Shown here: piece after piece, positions 35,730 through 46,618 of the stretch
Position numbering within the stretch: position 1 is the stretch's first letter
How the letters are laid out: every line of letters begins with the position of its first letter
NCBI GenBank assembly: GCA_039111635.1
Contig: JBCAQO010000004.1
Span: forward strand, 1,612,001 to 1,676,000
Length of the DNA: 64,000 bases
Source of the DNA: Heterobasidion occidentale
Lineage: Eukaryota > Basidiomycota > Agaricomycetes > Russulales > Bondarzewiaceae
Reading direction: 5' to 3'
The notes under the pieces: generated by a model
Seen by the model: only the letters and a program-made list of their open reading frames with translations
Told to the model about the DNA's origin: nothing
Databases searched by the model: none
Program-made: the position numbers and the translations under genes

Positions 35730-36563
35730 TGTTAGGTTGGAGACCTATCACGTGCACCGATGCACGAAGGGGTCCCTAGGCTAAACTTCCACTGGTTCGT
35801 ATAGTCGTAGACTCCAATGGATAAAGACGATGGATCGTCTTTGGGCTCTTTCGAGGAACTCGGGGTTGCTGTCGGCTTTGTTCTCGAATAGATGGAGAAG
35901 GTGATCTTCGAGGTCTTCTCGATGATGAGGAGGAACCGGATGATCTTCTCCTGTCCAACAGATGACACGAGGGGGTGTCCAACTGAGAACGCGGAAGGCA
36001 GCTAGTCCGGTATAGAAGCGGATGAGTAGAGGGAGGGGAGGGAAGGGAGACAAGTCCAGTGCTTCGTCAGACCGTGCAAAGAGTTTCTCAGATCTGACAG
36101 AGATCACGAAGTGTGGGCTAGGAAGGTAGCCAGATGCCGGGTGCAGTGCAAAGATCGAGTGTATTACAGGTGAACGAGCTGAGCTTCTTAGAAGCTCATC
36201 TCGGCTATTTACGTACAGAAGTGTCTAGGGCAGGATCAAGATCTGGTCTGTGCGCTTCTCAGGTACCGAAGTCAACGATCGAGATCTGTAAGCTAGAATA
36301 CCTCATCGACCTGCCACATAACCAAATATAGTAATCCGATCACTAAGGTCCATCCACATCTTCGATCGATCAAGAACCAGGAACGGGGGTCAGGAACCAA
36401 TGTCTGTCCACATCAAGAATCAGGAACTAGAAGTCAGCGTTCATGCGTTAGCATGTAAATGGTAAGGAGTCATGGAGAGTGGTCCGAGTCTGTAGCAAGT
36501 CCGAAGTACTTGACCAACCCGTCCATTCACGTGCGAAGCACGCGTTAGGATGCGGTCCTAACA
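35730..36563 (-). repeat. LTR D, 5' LTR of the outer Gypsy element
   Basis: 834 bp with family ends TGTTAGG...CCTAACA. Beyond its first 120 bases (in element orientation) it is almost identical to LTR B, and it shares four variants with B that the 3' LTRs A and C lack. Confidence 0.92.
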
Positions 36564-37395
36564 CAGAGGATGACAAACTAGATGAGAGGAAGAGAGCAAG
36601 ACGACGAGGGCTCTAACAGAGGGCTGCGATCGAACGCAACAACACAAACAAAGGGGCACAACGCGAACGAGGATCGGAAGGCAAAGACTCAAGGAATCAA
36701 GTACTCAAGTGCACGAATGGAATCGGAATGAGGGGGGAGCCAAAGCTGGTGTATTGCGAGGCCATAGGTGCCCTTTTATAGTAAGTCTGAACAGGTACGA
36801 GATAGGGAGATCAGCAGAGGCATAGAGTAATCGGAAATACATGCCAAGAGCTGTCAAGGTAAAGAAGATAAAGGAGTGATGATGCGAACAATAGAAGATA
36901 AGAAGCAATAACTCTAAAGTCTAAATAAGTGGAGAGATTGCCAAGGGGAGTGCACATGGGCCTGGAGATAAGGATCAAATGATAAGTAAGTAAACCAATC
37001 AGAAACATGGGAGCTTCAAAGATAACGAAGGATAGGTCAACAGAAGGCATAAGGACAATAAGAGATAGAAAGACAGATCTGTTCCGAGTCAACAAAGTGT
37101 TCGGCAGCTTCTGATTCGGGACACCGAAGCCGACCGAATGTGCCGACAATGTGAAGCGTACCGAACTAATCGGCGATCGGCCGCGACAGTCTGCAGGAAG
37201 CCCCTAATGCTGGGAGTGCTGATAGATGCATAGGATGACTGTGAACAGCTCCGAATGTCTGTGCGGAGGTCTAAATGCAAAGTCGGCACCTGAAAAATGG
37301 CTGAGAGCGCCGAACGGATTGGGATCGGTCGGTCCTAAGTATGCCGAATGGTCAAAGAATACTGAAAAGCTGCGAAAAGTGGGGTATTGGTGCCT
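36564..37395 (-). repeat. Unassigned repeat-like segment, possibly an LTR on the minus strand
   Basis: No coding sequence. Read on the minus strand it has a TATA box (CTATAAAAGG, about 36,772-36,781). It separates the outer element from a truncated RNase H fragment, so it is probably part of another mobile element, but no clear TG...CA ends were found. Confidence 0.35.
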
Positions 37396-37833
37396 AGAGC
37401 GCATCCATGCTCATCACCGTCCTATTATACCCTGACCCGATGCGCCCCTACCGGCTCGTCACCGACGCTTCCCTCGCTGCATACAGTGCAGTCCTCTTAC
37501 AGGAAGGACCTGATGATGACTGGCACCCCGTTGCCTACCTCTCAGGATCGTTCTCGCCGCCCGAACGGAATTATGATGTACATGATTGCGAACTCCTCGC
37601 CATCATCAAGGCATTAGAACACTGGAAGCACTACCTCGAAGGCGCTCAACACCCCTTTGAGGTCTGGACAGACCACAAGAACCTGGAACACTTTCAGACC
37701 GCGCACGACCTGTCAAGGCGACAAGCGCGCTGGAGTCTGTTTTTGTCTCAATTTGACTTCCAGCTCAGTTACAAAGCTGGAACTACTAACCACGCCGATG
37801 CTCTGTACAGGCGTCCAGACCTTATATGGGGGG
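37396..37833 (+). pseudogene. Older Gypsy element: RNase H fragment of pol
   Basis: Starts abruptly inside RNase H with LLYPDPMRPYRLVTDASLAA, then [34 protein letters not shown] and RRQARWSLFLSQFDFQLSYK, ending RRPDLIWG where LTR E is inserted. It is clearly diverged from the two elements to the left, so it belongs to a different family. The 5' LTR, gag, protease and RT are missing. Confidence 0.85.
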
Positions 37834-38652
37834 TGTTTAGGACACAGACGTCCTACACACGTGCTTTCGCACGTGAATGGATGGGCTGGTCAAGTGCTTC
37901 GGACTTGTTACAGACTCGGACAGACTTCCTTGACTCCCTCTGATTTACATGCTCTGCACAAACGGTTACTTACAGTTCCTGATTCTTGATGTAGACAGAC
38001 ATTGGTTCCTGATCGATCGAAGATGTGGACAGACATTAGTGATCTGATTACTATATTTAGTTACATGGCAGGTCGATGAGGCATTCTAGCTTACGGATCT
38101 CGATTGTTGACTTTGGTACCTGAGAAGTGCACAGACCAGATCTTGATCCTGCCCTAGACACTTCTGTACGTAAATAGCCGAGATGAGCTTCTAAGAAGCT
38201 CAGCTCGTTCACCTGTAATACACTCGATCTCTGCACTGTGCCCGGCGTCTGGCTACCTTCCTAGCCCACACTTCGTGATCTTTGTCAGATCTGAGAAACT
38301 CTTTGCACGGTCTGACGAAGCACTGGACTCGTCTCCCTTCCCTCCCCTCCCTCTACTCATCCGCTTCTATACCGGGCTAGCTGCCTTCCGCGTTCCCAGT
38401 TGGACACCCCCTCGTGTCATCTGTTGGACAGGAGAAGATCATCTGGTTCCTCCTCATCATCGAGAAGACCTCGAAGATCACCTTCTCAATCTCTTCGAGA
38501 ACAAAGCCGACAGCGACCCTGAGTTCCTCGAAAGAGCCCAAAGACGATCTATCGTCTTCATCCATTGGAGTCTACGACTATACAAACCAGTGGAGGTTTA
38601 GCCTAGGGACCCCTTCGTGCATTGGTGCACGTGATAGGTCTCCGACCTAACA
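37834..38652 (+). repeat. LTR E, solo LTR of the main Gypsy family
   Basis: 819 bp, TGTTTAGGAC...CCTAACA, diverged from LTRs A-D. It is inserted between RRPDLIWG and ESDNKAQTL of the older pol. Runs of G on both sides (GGGGG before, GGGGG after) fit a 5 bp target duplication. With no internal region, it is a solo LTR left by LTR-LTR recombination. Confidence 0.88.
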
Positions 38653-40249
38653 GGGGGTGGAATCTGATAACAAAGCACAGACTCTACTCCCATCCACACT
38701 TTTCACCAAGTCCAGTGAAACCCTGGTAGAACCAAGTGAAGGCATACATGTCAAAGCAACGGAACTTGTATCCTCGGACATCCTCTCCCTTATTCGACAC
38801 TCGCGCTCAGAACATGATTTACTAGTTGATGTCGCCCTCAAGAAATTGCTTGAAAAAGGACCAAGGGCGATGAAGGGTGACCTGGGAAAATGGATGCATG
38901 AAGAGGGCATCACAAGATGCGACGGCTACATATGTGTTCCAAAGGACGACCTCCTCCAACGAATGATTGTCAAAACGTACCATGACACTATGGCTACAGG
39001 ACACCCAAGCCGAGCAAAGACCTTGGAATTGGTACAGCGCCATTATTGGTGGTCCAGCATGACCAAATTCGTACATCAATATGTGGATGGATGCGCCATC
39101 TGTCAGTCCACCAAGAACTTCCCCCACAGGACCCATCCACCGATCCAACCATTGGAAACCACAAACGCCCCTTGGCGTTTTATCTCCACTGACTTCGTAA
39201 CAGACCTCCCGGAAAGCAGAGGCTACGACTCGATAAACGTAGTGGTCGACCAGGGCCTGTCAAAGGGAATAGTTATAACTCCATGCAAAAAGATGATCAC
39301 AGCCAAAGAGACCACAACGCTTTTCCAGGACAATGTGTTCAAATGATACGGTCTACCAACCAAGGTGGTATCCGACAGAGGTCCCCAATTTGCGGCGAAG
39401 TTCACAAGGGAATTATGGAAAGGAATGGGAATCACCCCTGCCCTCAGCACGGCTTATCATCCCCAAATAGACGGAGAAACGGAACAGGTGAACCAAGAGA
39501 TCAAGCAATTCCTGCGAGTGTTCTGCAACTACCATCAAGATAACTGGGTAGACTTGATCCCCTTCGCAGAATTCTCCCACAACACCTGAAGACACTCCGC
39601 CACTGGAAAGTTGCTGTTTGAAATCCTTTACGGGTTCAATCCACCATATTTGGTCGACTCAGCTCTGGAGACCAAGGTGCCCGCAGTAACTGAATGTTTG
39701 CAGCTAATCAAGGAAGTCCAAGAAGATGCGGCTGCAAGTCTACAAATAGCAGCGCAGCACGCCAAGGACCAGGACCTGCACAGAAAACTTCCGCAGTGGG
39801 AAGTAGGGACCCAAGTTTGGTTAGAAGGAACCCACATTCGGACGACTCATCTAAAATTCAAGCTGGCACCTAGGCGATATGGCCCCTTTTCGGTGACCGA
39901 AAGAATTGGTCCTCTGGCTTAGCTGAAGATACCTGAAACATAGAAGATACACCCGGTATTTCATGCCTCTGTACTCACGGAATATCACGAGACAGAGGCC
40001 CATGGAAGGAACTTCCCCAGACCTGCCCCGGAGATCTTGAATGAAGAAGAGCACTATGAAGTGGAGGCCATTCTGGATTCAAGACGTCAGGGACGAGGAA
40101 CCAAGTACCTCGTCAAGTGGGTCGGATACTCCAAGGCCGATAACACCTGGGAACCCTTTGCCCTCCTCAAAGATACGGCCGATGAGGCACTTCATGAATT
40201 TCACAAAAGCTACCCAGACAAGCCCCAACCTGCGGCGATTAGGCTTTAG
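38653..40249 (+). pseudogene. Older Gypsy element: integrase and chromodomain part of pol, with stops
   Basis: Integrase zinc region (HPSRAKTLEL, CAICQSTKNFPHRTHP), catalytic core (STDFVTDLPESRGYDSINVV; VSDRGPQFAAKFTRELW; TAYHPQIDGETEQVNQEIKQ), then a linker (WEVGTQVWLEGTHIR; LAPRRYGPFSVTERIG) and a chromodomain (YEVEAILDSRRQGRGTKYLV, KWVGYSKADNTWEP). Stops: TGA after QDNVFK (39,344), TGA in the core near 39,587, and TAG/TAG near 39,920-39,940. The chromodomain ends with TAG at 40,247. Confidence 0.87.
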
Positions 40250-40254
40250 AAAAG

Positions 40255-40262
40255 TATAAAAG
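40255..40262 (+). promoter_or_regulatory. Internal TATA box of the older element
   Basis: TATAAAAG six bases after the pol stop and 50 nt before an ATG at 40,313. Same placement as in the other family. Confidence 0.55.
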
Positions 40263-40312
40263 GAGAGACGCCCTGTCCTTTTCAAAGCAAGAAGAAATCC
40301 TCCCACTAGTAC

Positions 40313-41692
40313 ATGTCCGACCGCTCCTTCCTTGACTACTCCCCTGGACATGCCATGCTCATTGATGACAGAACTACCTCCTCCCCTTCAAGAAACCCCT
40401 CGCCAGACATCGTTCTGGCCGTGGCCAACCCCGACACTGGACGCCCTAGCCGAAGCAGCCGACCAACAACTCCAGAAGGAGTTCCCGTACCAATCCCTGT
40501 CCACCACACCACACTCGCCATCGAAGATCGAACAGATTTACAAACCTCACCCCGGTCTGAGAGAGCTCATGACGAGCACGATGAAGGACACCAAGAAGAA
40601 GGAGGACCTACTCCGTCAACGCCTCTGCAACCAACAACAACGTTGGCTCAAGGAGACACAAGGCAGGAAACGAGAGGCAGAAGAGGATCAAGAAACCCTG
40701 CGGACCTGGCATCGCCTACAATCGCTGAGACAGGTGTACAAGAACCAGCAACGGCTAGTACATCGGCTGCCAGGACCAGAGGATCCCTTGCCAGTGGTGG
40801 AAATCTGCACCCCGGAGAATTGGAAGGGTTAGGAGATGCGCTGCTCCAGCGTACCACCATCTCCGCGGTAATTCAGATGGCCACAGCATTAGCCTTACAA
40901 AGGCTTGCTAACTTCTTCGCAGGGCAACCAGGGAGCGAGAGCGACAACATACCCCGACGCCTCGCTGATGCGAGCGACCAGGTCAGGCTTCTGGCCTATG
41001 CAGATGATCATCGAGCCGCCTCCTAGTATGCCCGAGGAAATAATGGGGCTTACGCCTTACTCATTCATCCGGACGAGTTCTCCTCCTTCATCAATTTGGA
41101 GCTCCTACCCGCCCTCATCTCGCGCACCGATACAGAACACTCCTCCCACGCCCGTCCCGTTCGGATTGACCCATTCCGCGTCCAACCATGGAACGACAAA
41201 GCCAGTAGAGCAATGCCAGCTACAAGTAGCCATAACGCAACCATCCAGACAGAATACATTTGGACCATAGTCCAACGACAGGCACGAAGGGATCAAGAGG
41301 CCCTTCCTCCCGCATCGACAGGACAATCCACTGGGCAGGACGCCGGAGGCAGCAATGGGGAGCACCCTCCAAGGTACAGGAGGAACGAGGGATGCGGGAG
41401 CCAGAGGACGAGGACAACCCCCCAGCCCAGGCGAGGCAGTCCTAGAAGAACTCAACCAAGAGATTCACCGACTCCAAACCGTCCTCGAGATAATCGACCT
41501 GAAGGAACGCATACTTGTGTTAGTAGAAGACCTCCAGTCCGCCAGCGCCCAACTCAGCGAACTACTGCCTGGACTCGAGCAGAACTAGACGCATGGGACG
41601 AGGTCGAGTATGAAAATTACGACGACATCGACCCCTACTACAGGCCAGACGAAGGATACGGGGATTACGGGGACATTGGAGGAGGATATTAG
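40313..41692 (+). pseudogene. Older Gypsy element: accessory 3' gene, broken frames
   Basis: Coding-like stretches follow one another in three frames: an N-terminus MSDRSFLDYSPGHAMLIDD, a charged helical part (40,440-40,832: LAEAADQQLQKEFPYQSLS; KKKEDLLRQRLCNQQQRWL), LGDALLQRTTISAVIQMATA (about 40,830-41,020), and an end rich in Arg/Pro then Asp/Tyr (41,096-41,692: DAWDEVEYENYDDIDPYYRP). No CCHC knuckle is seen, and I find no similarity to the accessory gene of the other family beyond position and promoter. Function unknown. Confidence 0.5.
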
Positions 41693-44282
41693 GCAAGAGA
41701 GTTGAGGAACCCCTTGTCTTCAACAATGGTGACGAAGAGGAAAGGACCCTCCGCACCACAGGTACCGGTTTCACGCACAGGACACCGGAACGGACATCCT
41801 GCATGATGTTAAACTGTGAAAAGATAAGAAGGCAGGGGAAGTACCTGACCATTGCATTTCACCCTCCGGTCTCAAGAAGAGGACAAGCATCTAACACTCT
41901 CGTTGTCAAGAGGTATTCTGACAAGCGAATCGGGCGTCCCACTTGGATCCCCAGTTTTACAGGACCCTTTCCGCATTAGGAGGTCCTTAGGATTCAACAT
42001 AACCTTGGTACTGGTACACCGGCTTTTCGGTCCCGTGGCTAGACCGAGGAGCTACAAATGATGCAAGAATATTGGTGGGAAATTGTGTTGCATGTTCGCC
42101 GTTGGGGAACGGTGGACCATACCTTGCTGTCAAGGTCTGACAGGTGTCTTGGACGTCCCACTTTGGATCTCCAGTTTTACAGGGTCGTTTCCGCATTAGG
42201 GGGCCCTATCAAGATGCAGGTACATAGTGGCCACACTCCACTAGTAGCCAAAACGGACAAATTACATCCGCAACAATGTAAAACTACAAAAGGCTTGGTC
42301 CGCAATGACGATAAACTAGTTACCATCCGGAACGACGTTAAAGCTACCAAGACCCTCGGAGCGTGGTTGTATTCTGGCAGATGGTGGAAGGGAGGGCCTC
42401 TACCGTTGCGGAACCCTGCCGACTAGGTCAAGGCGCTTCCATATTCCATACGCCCTACAGTAAAAGAATATGGGGTTGACACGGTTCAATTCCGTGCGAG
42501 GGGTTTGGGGACATGGAATGGGTTGTCAGTCATCCAACGAGGCCACGACTACTCCATGGCGCTCCCATTCTACCCTTGAAGTCTGAAGCAAGGATTCCGC
42601 TTCAAGGGCCAGTCAAGAGGCAACTGGGATTGTGCCTCATGTTTGGGAAGTCCGCAATGACTAAAAACTACGGACGCCCTCCATGGCGTTAAACTGGGAT
42701 TACCCTTTCCTTTACAGGGTCATGAGCAGTGTCCAAACATGAGATATGTTCGGGCATTGCTGCGTCCACAAAGACGTTAAACTACCACTCCTTTCAGCAT
42801 AGGAGATATTGATCGACATCGTTGTTGATACCACGATGTTGATCTAGTCCGCAATGACGATAAACTACTTACTCCTTCAAGTATAGGAGTCGTGGTTGAT
42901 GGTCACGACCTTGACCATCAACTAGTCCGAAATGACCTTAAACTACCCTCACCCCGGAGGATTAAATCTATCAAAGCTCGGGAGGTTCAAGCTAGGCGAT
43001 AGCAGACGTCCGCAACGACTATAAACTACGACCGTCCTTCATGATGATAAACTAAGCTGCCCTTTGTCTACAGGGCCATGTGAGTTGTGTCAAAATAGGC
43101 TCTAAAGTCTATTCTGGCAACTCTATAAGTTATCCGGTTTGATATAGTATAAACCGTCACCATCTTGCCTCAATGGGAACCCTGTCAAGAAGGAGGAACT
43201 GGTCTATGGCCCTATGCGCATTGCCGATGGATGTTCCGGTGCGCAGAAAAGCCTGCTGTCTTGTTTACAGGTACTCCTACGTTGGGAGATGGATAGGTCC
43301 GCGACGACCTTGGTTTAAACTAGCAGGGCAGTCCGCAACAACTTATGTATAAACTAGCCTCAGTCCGCGAAGACTTAAGGATAAACTAGCCGACATCCGC
43401 AAAGATGCAAAACTACAGACGTCCGGCACGACGTTAAACTACCAGGACATACCTTACGCTGACCCCGCAATAATTACCGTCAAGGTGGATACCATGGTTT
43501 ATTCAAGAGACCATGGGGTTCAAAGTCTATTCTTCAAAATCCTTACCTCATGTTCAATACGCGGAGCGCTGCTACATGCTCGCTCCCAGGTGACAAACAA
43601 ACTCTGGATGAACACTCAATCTCTAACTAGGACGGGCCACCGTATGGGGCTGACAGAGTTAGGGATCTTCAAAGGGGTCTTGCCGGACTCAAAACAAGTC
43701 AATAAAAGTCTATTCTTGATAGGTTGGTGGGCCTAAGCCTTAGTAAAGCAATCAACCCACACACCTGGAGTCCCCCTTGATACCGGAGATCAAGGAGATG
43801 AAGATCTATCCTGGAAACACTGAAGCATGGCCTTCGGCATTTTGAAGGAGAACAACACACACCCATCCACAGACGTGTTTCTATTTTATCACATAAATCA
43901 TTCGCACGTGACACCTTTCTGCATCGTCACCAGACGGAACTGGCTCATCAAAGGTACCAGGAGACACCTGGTTTCGAGCAGCTGCCTATTGACTCTAGGA
44001 GCGTACTCACAACAAAACGGTACGGTGAAGGAAGAACACCGAGGAGAAACACAGCATTGTGGCGATGCTGCAGGACTTCAAATCAAACAGCTCAACGGAG
44101 AAGGAAAACTCCTAGGCATTGTAAACGACGTAGGTTGGTCTTCGCCCCAGAAAACAAAGTCATATTGGGAAGACGCATCCCAATCTATTTGGACGACCAG
44201 AAAGCAAATTGTACATGGAATGACGATGAAGCTCGCAAGGGCGAGTAGTCCCCTCAGGAGTTGGGACCTAGAAAGGGGGTAA
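41693..44282 (+). repeat. Non-coding motif and hairpin array before the 3' LTR of the older element
   Basis: A 2.6 kb stretch with no convincing gene. About 15 copies of a degenerate 22-28 nt motif, RTCCGCAAYGAC...TAAACTA, lie at 41,794, 42,264, 42,298, 42,325, 42,650, 42,763, 42,847, 42,925, 43,008, 43,033, 43,297, 43,331, 43,363, 43,394 and 43,421, all on the plus strand. Between them are perfect or near-perfect hairpins (TTGATGGTCA/TGACCATCAA at 42,896-42,921; GCCCT/AGGGC at 43,059-43,076; CCCT/AGGG at 42,703-42,719; ACTCC/GGAGT at 42,871-42,890). A 55 bp unit (CCCACTTGGATC...CCGCATTAGG) repeats at about 41,938 and 42,158. A short basic ORF (44,057-44,248) may be a remnant. The region ends with a polypurine tract AGAAAGGGGGTAA. 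Confidence 0.7.
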
Positions 44283-44871
44283 TGTTATGACTTGACCAAT
44301 CGGGGCCCTTGGGGGCCGGTCTAACCGATGGATCAAGCCTCACATGCTAGGCGGCTCCACTACGGAGCATACATCAAGGTATTTGGCATGTCCTTAGGAG
44401 CCAACTAGACCGATGGTTCTTCAAGACATTGGTAGAGGCTATATTAGAGGGACATGGGGCTCACGAGATAGGTACAGCGATAAGGGGGGCATTCACATGC
44501 CATGGGCTTAGGGCTTATGGGTAAGCACCTTGTCGCACCATGATGGATCAGTGCAACTGGAGAAGTACAAGAGTAGGCACCGGCTGAGAGAGACGGTGAC
44601 CACAGCTCTCCTGGGATGGAAACCCGGAGAAGCACACGGACTCTTACCCTATACCCCATACAGTATATAAGGCCCATAGAATAGGCTGAGGATCTTCAGT
44701 CTATTCTCTTCGTTCTTAGGTATCCCCACATACCTATCCTCTTAGAGCCAATCATTATTCCCTCCTGTATCCTTGCCCGATATAGTCGAGACTTCGTCCA
44801 CCACTCAGTCCATCGTGCGACCTAGGGAAGAACCTGTTACTCTTGGGTTATTGAACGAGCAGTTCATAACA
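44283..44871 (+). repeat. LTR F, 3' LTR of the older Gypsy element
   Basis: 589 bp with inverted ends TGTTATGA...TCATAACA, preceded by polypurine AGAAAGGGGGTAA. TATATAAGG (44,664-44,672) is a likely promoter. Unrelated to LTRs A-E. Its 5' partner is not in the window. Confidence 0.85.
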
Positions 44872-46480
44872 GACGCACTGAGCGTGTGTCGGAGGCTAGA
44901 CATCGACAGTGGGCGCATGCGCACGGTCGCTGGCGAGGTGCGCGCGTACGTGGGTGGATGTGCGAAGGCACACTAGGACGCGCCGCTCACCCTTCTCTTT
45001 CGTGCAGGTGCGGTCTGACGTCCTCTATCATGTTTATTGCTCTCTGGCTCTCAGTCTCGCGCTGACGCACCCACACATTTGTGCAGGCCCTGCCTCTTGC
45101 ACGTCAGTCCCTCTGACTGTGTCCTCGACGGGGATTTGATCACGGCCAACAGAGGGTGAGAGCGATAACGCCTGCACCCCGCACCCGGACGAGCACCAGA
45201 TCACAGACTCCACAAGAATGCAGCTGTCAATGTGCGTCTGTCTCCACTTCTTCTCTCCTCGCCTTGCTTCGTCACTGACACCGACGTGCACGTATGCTCG
45301 TGTGGAAAGAGAGAGCGCAACACGACGCTTGCGGAGCCGCAAAGCATCCACACTGCCAATGCCACAAACACAAACAGCAACTCCACTTGCCGGGAGTAGT
45401 GCTGACTGCCCCCACAGGCTCGCCGCCACCACCGCTGCTCCCAACTCTATGACCGCTGGCACTGTTCTGGGTGCGTAATTGACTGCCCATGCTGGTGGGA
45501 ACGCCCAGGCTGCAGCGGCAGTGAACCTGCTTGTCGTGCCGCCTCTGCACCCACCGGTCCAGCCGTTTTACCTCTTGCCGCCGCAGTCTGCCAATGCCAC
45601 TGTAACGGGTGCACTGTCAAGCGTGCTGCCTGTGTCGTCCCTGGTATGTTCTAGCAGTACAACCAACGCCGCCACTGCCACCATGCCTGCAACGTCTGCA
45701 GCAGCACCTGCAATTGTGTCTCTGCTTATATCTGACCAGTACTCCATGCCTGCGTTGTCGTTGAGTCATCAGTCCCAGCTCCCGGTGATGTTCGACCCCG
45801 GTGTGTCCGGCGAGCTGGATGAGTGGCTGCCAACAGACATCGTGTAGTCATAGAGTGCGGACGATTTTCACAACATCCCTCCTCCCCCCCTCCACCCGTT
45901 GCCTACTCTCTCAAACCACAACATTGCCTGCATCACCACTGGCATCTTCCTTGCCATCGGTAACTATGCCTTCCATCTTGACCATATGGCATCCGCCCGC
46001 TGCCTGCCCTTCCCACCATCACCTCATCCCTGCATGCCTCCCACTGCCTTGTCATCTACTCGCTCCCACACCTCCTACCACTGCCTCCACATGTCCCTCC
46101 GTCTTGTCATCTCCGTACGCCCCCTGTTTCTCCCTCCATCTAATCACCTTCCGCCCGCCTACACCTCCTTCCCCCATACAGGGTCCGCTCACCACCCGCA
46201 TCTCACACCATGCGACTCGGAGTCTTCAGTTGCTCTCCGCACTGTCAGAGTATGACAATCCCAGTCGTTATATCTCCAACTAGTAAGTAGACAAAGATTC
46301 CACTTCTTTCGGGGCAGAGGGAATGGGAATAATTGCATATATTAGTCACAAATAAATGTATATAAATGGATTCCAATGGATATAGATGGATTTAAAAATA
46401 TCGGTGTTTTTGAGTAATCAATGATATATTTGAGTTTCAAACAGCCTTTATGCGAATTGAGGCAAATCTACGGGAATGTA
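44872..46480. mobile_element. Interior of the TIR transposon, right part; possible degenerate coding sequence
   Basis: Low-complexity Ala/Thr/Ser/Pro-rich frames. The most protein-like is 45,218-45,847 (plus), with one in-frame TAA at 45,476 and ending FDPGVSGELDEWLPTDIV. The next 400 bases are C-rich (Pro/His/Ser frames). No transposase motif is recognised. AT-rich DNA with ATGGATT repeats leads to the right inverted end. Confidence 0.4.
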
Positions 46481-46618
46481 TTTCAATGGATCTGCCTCGA
46501 TTTGCCTCTGAAAAGTCTAAAATTTAAGAGGGAGAAAGATTCAAATCCATTCAGAAAGATTCGCCTATATCTGCCTTGATCTGCCTCGACCGACTTTTGA
46601 CTGGGCTTAAAGTCAGCG
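46481..46618. mobile_element. Right inverted end of the TIR transposon
   Basis: Contains TCTGCCTCGATTTGCCTCTG (46,491) and CTGCCTTGATCTGCCTCGAC then CGACTTTTGACTGGGCTTAA (46,571-46,610), the inverted partner of the left end at 14,011-14,100. Confidence 0.7.

Larger units (their letters stand above)
15768..36563 (-). mobile_element. Outer chromodomain Ty3/Gypsy element, split by a nested copy
   Basis: A full element on the minus strand: 5' LTR 36,563-35,730, gag, pol with protease, RT, RNase H, integrase and chromodomain, an extra 3' gene, and 3' LTR 16,600-15,768. Removing the nested insertion (18,683-29,070 plus 5 bp) leaves about 10.4 kb. The pol reading continues across the insertion site: the segment before 29,071 ends in GCTAAAGAGGCCGC and the segment at 18,682 resumes at GCCGCCCCTGGTTCC, as in the uninterrupted copy. 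Several one-base gaps relative to the nested copy break gag and pol, while the 3' gene is open. Outer flanks (AACCAC on the left, CAGAGG on the right) show no target duplication. Confidence 0.9.

Noticed and set aside
42264..43443. CRISPR-like array
   Set aside because: Motif copies are degenerate, spacing is irregular, hairpins intervene, and the host is a eukaryote; it lies inside a retrotransposon.
45899..46283. Overlapping Pro/Ser/His-rich frames inside the transposon interior
   Set aside because: C-rich low-complexity DNA; no motif and no consistent frame.
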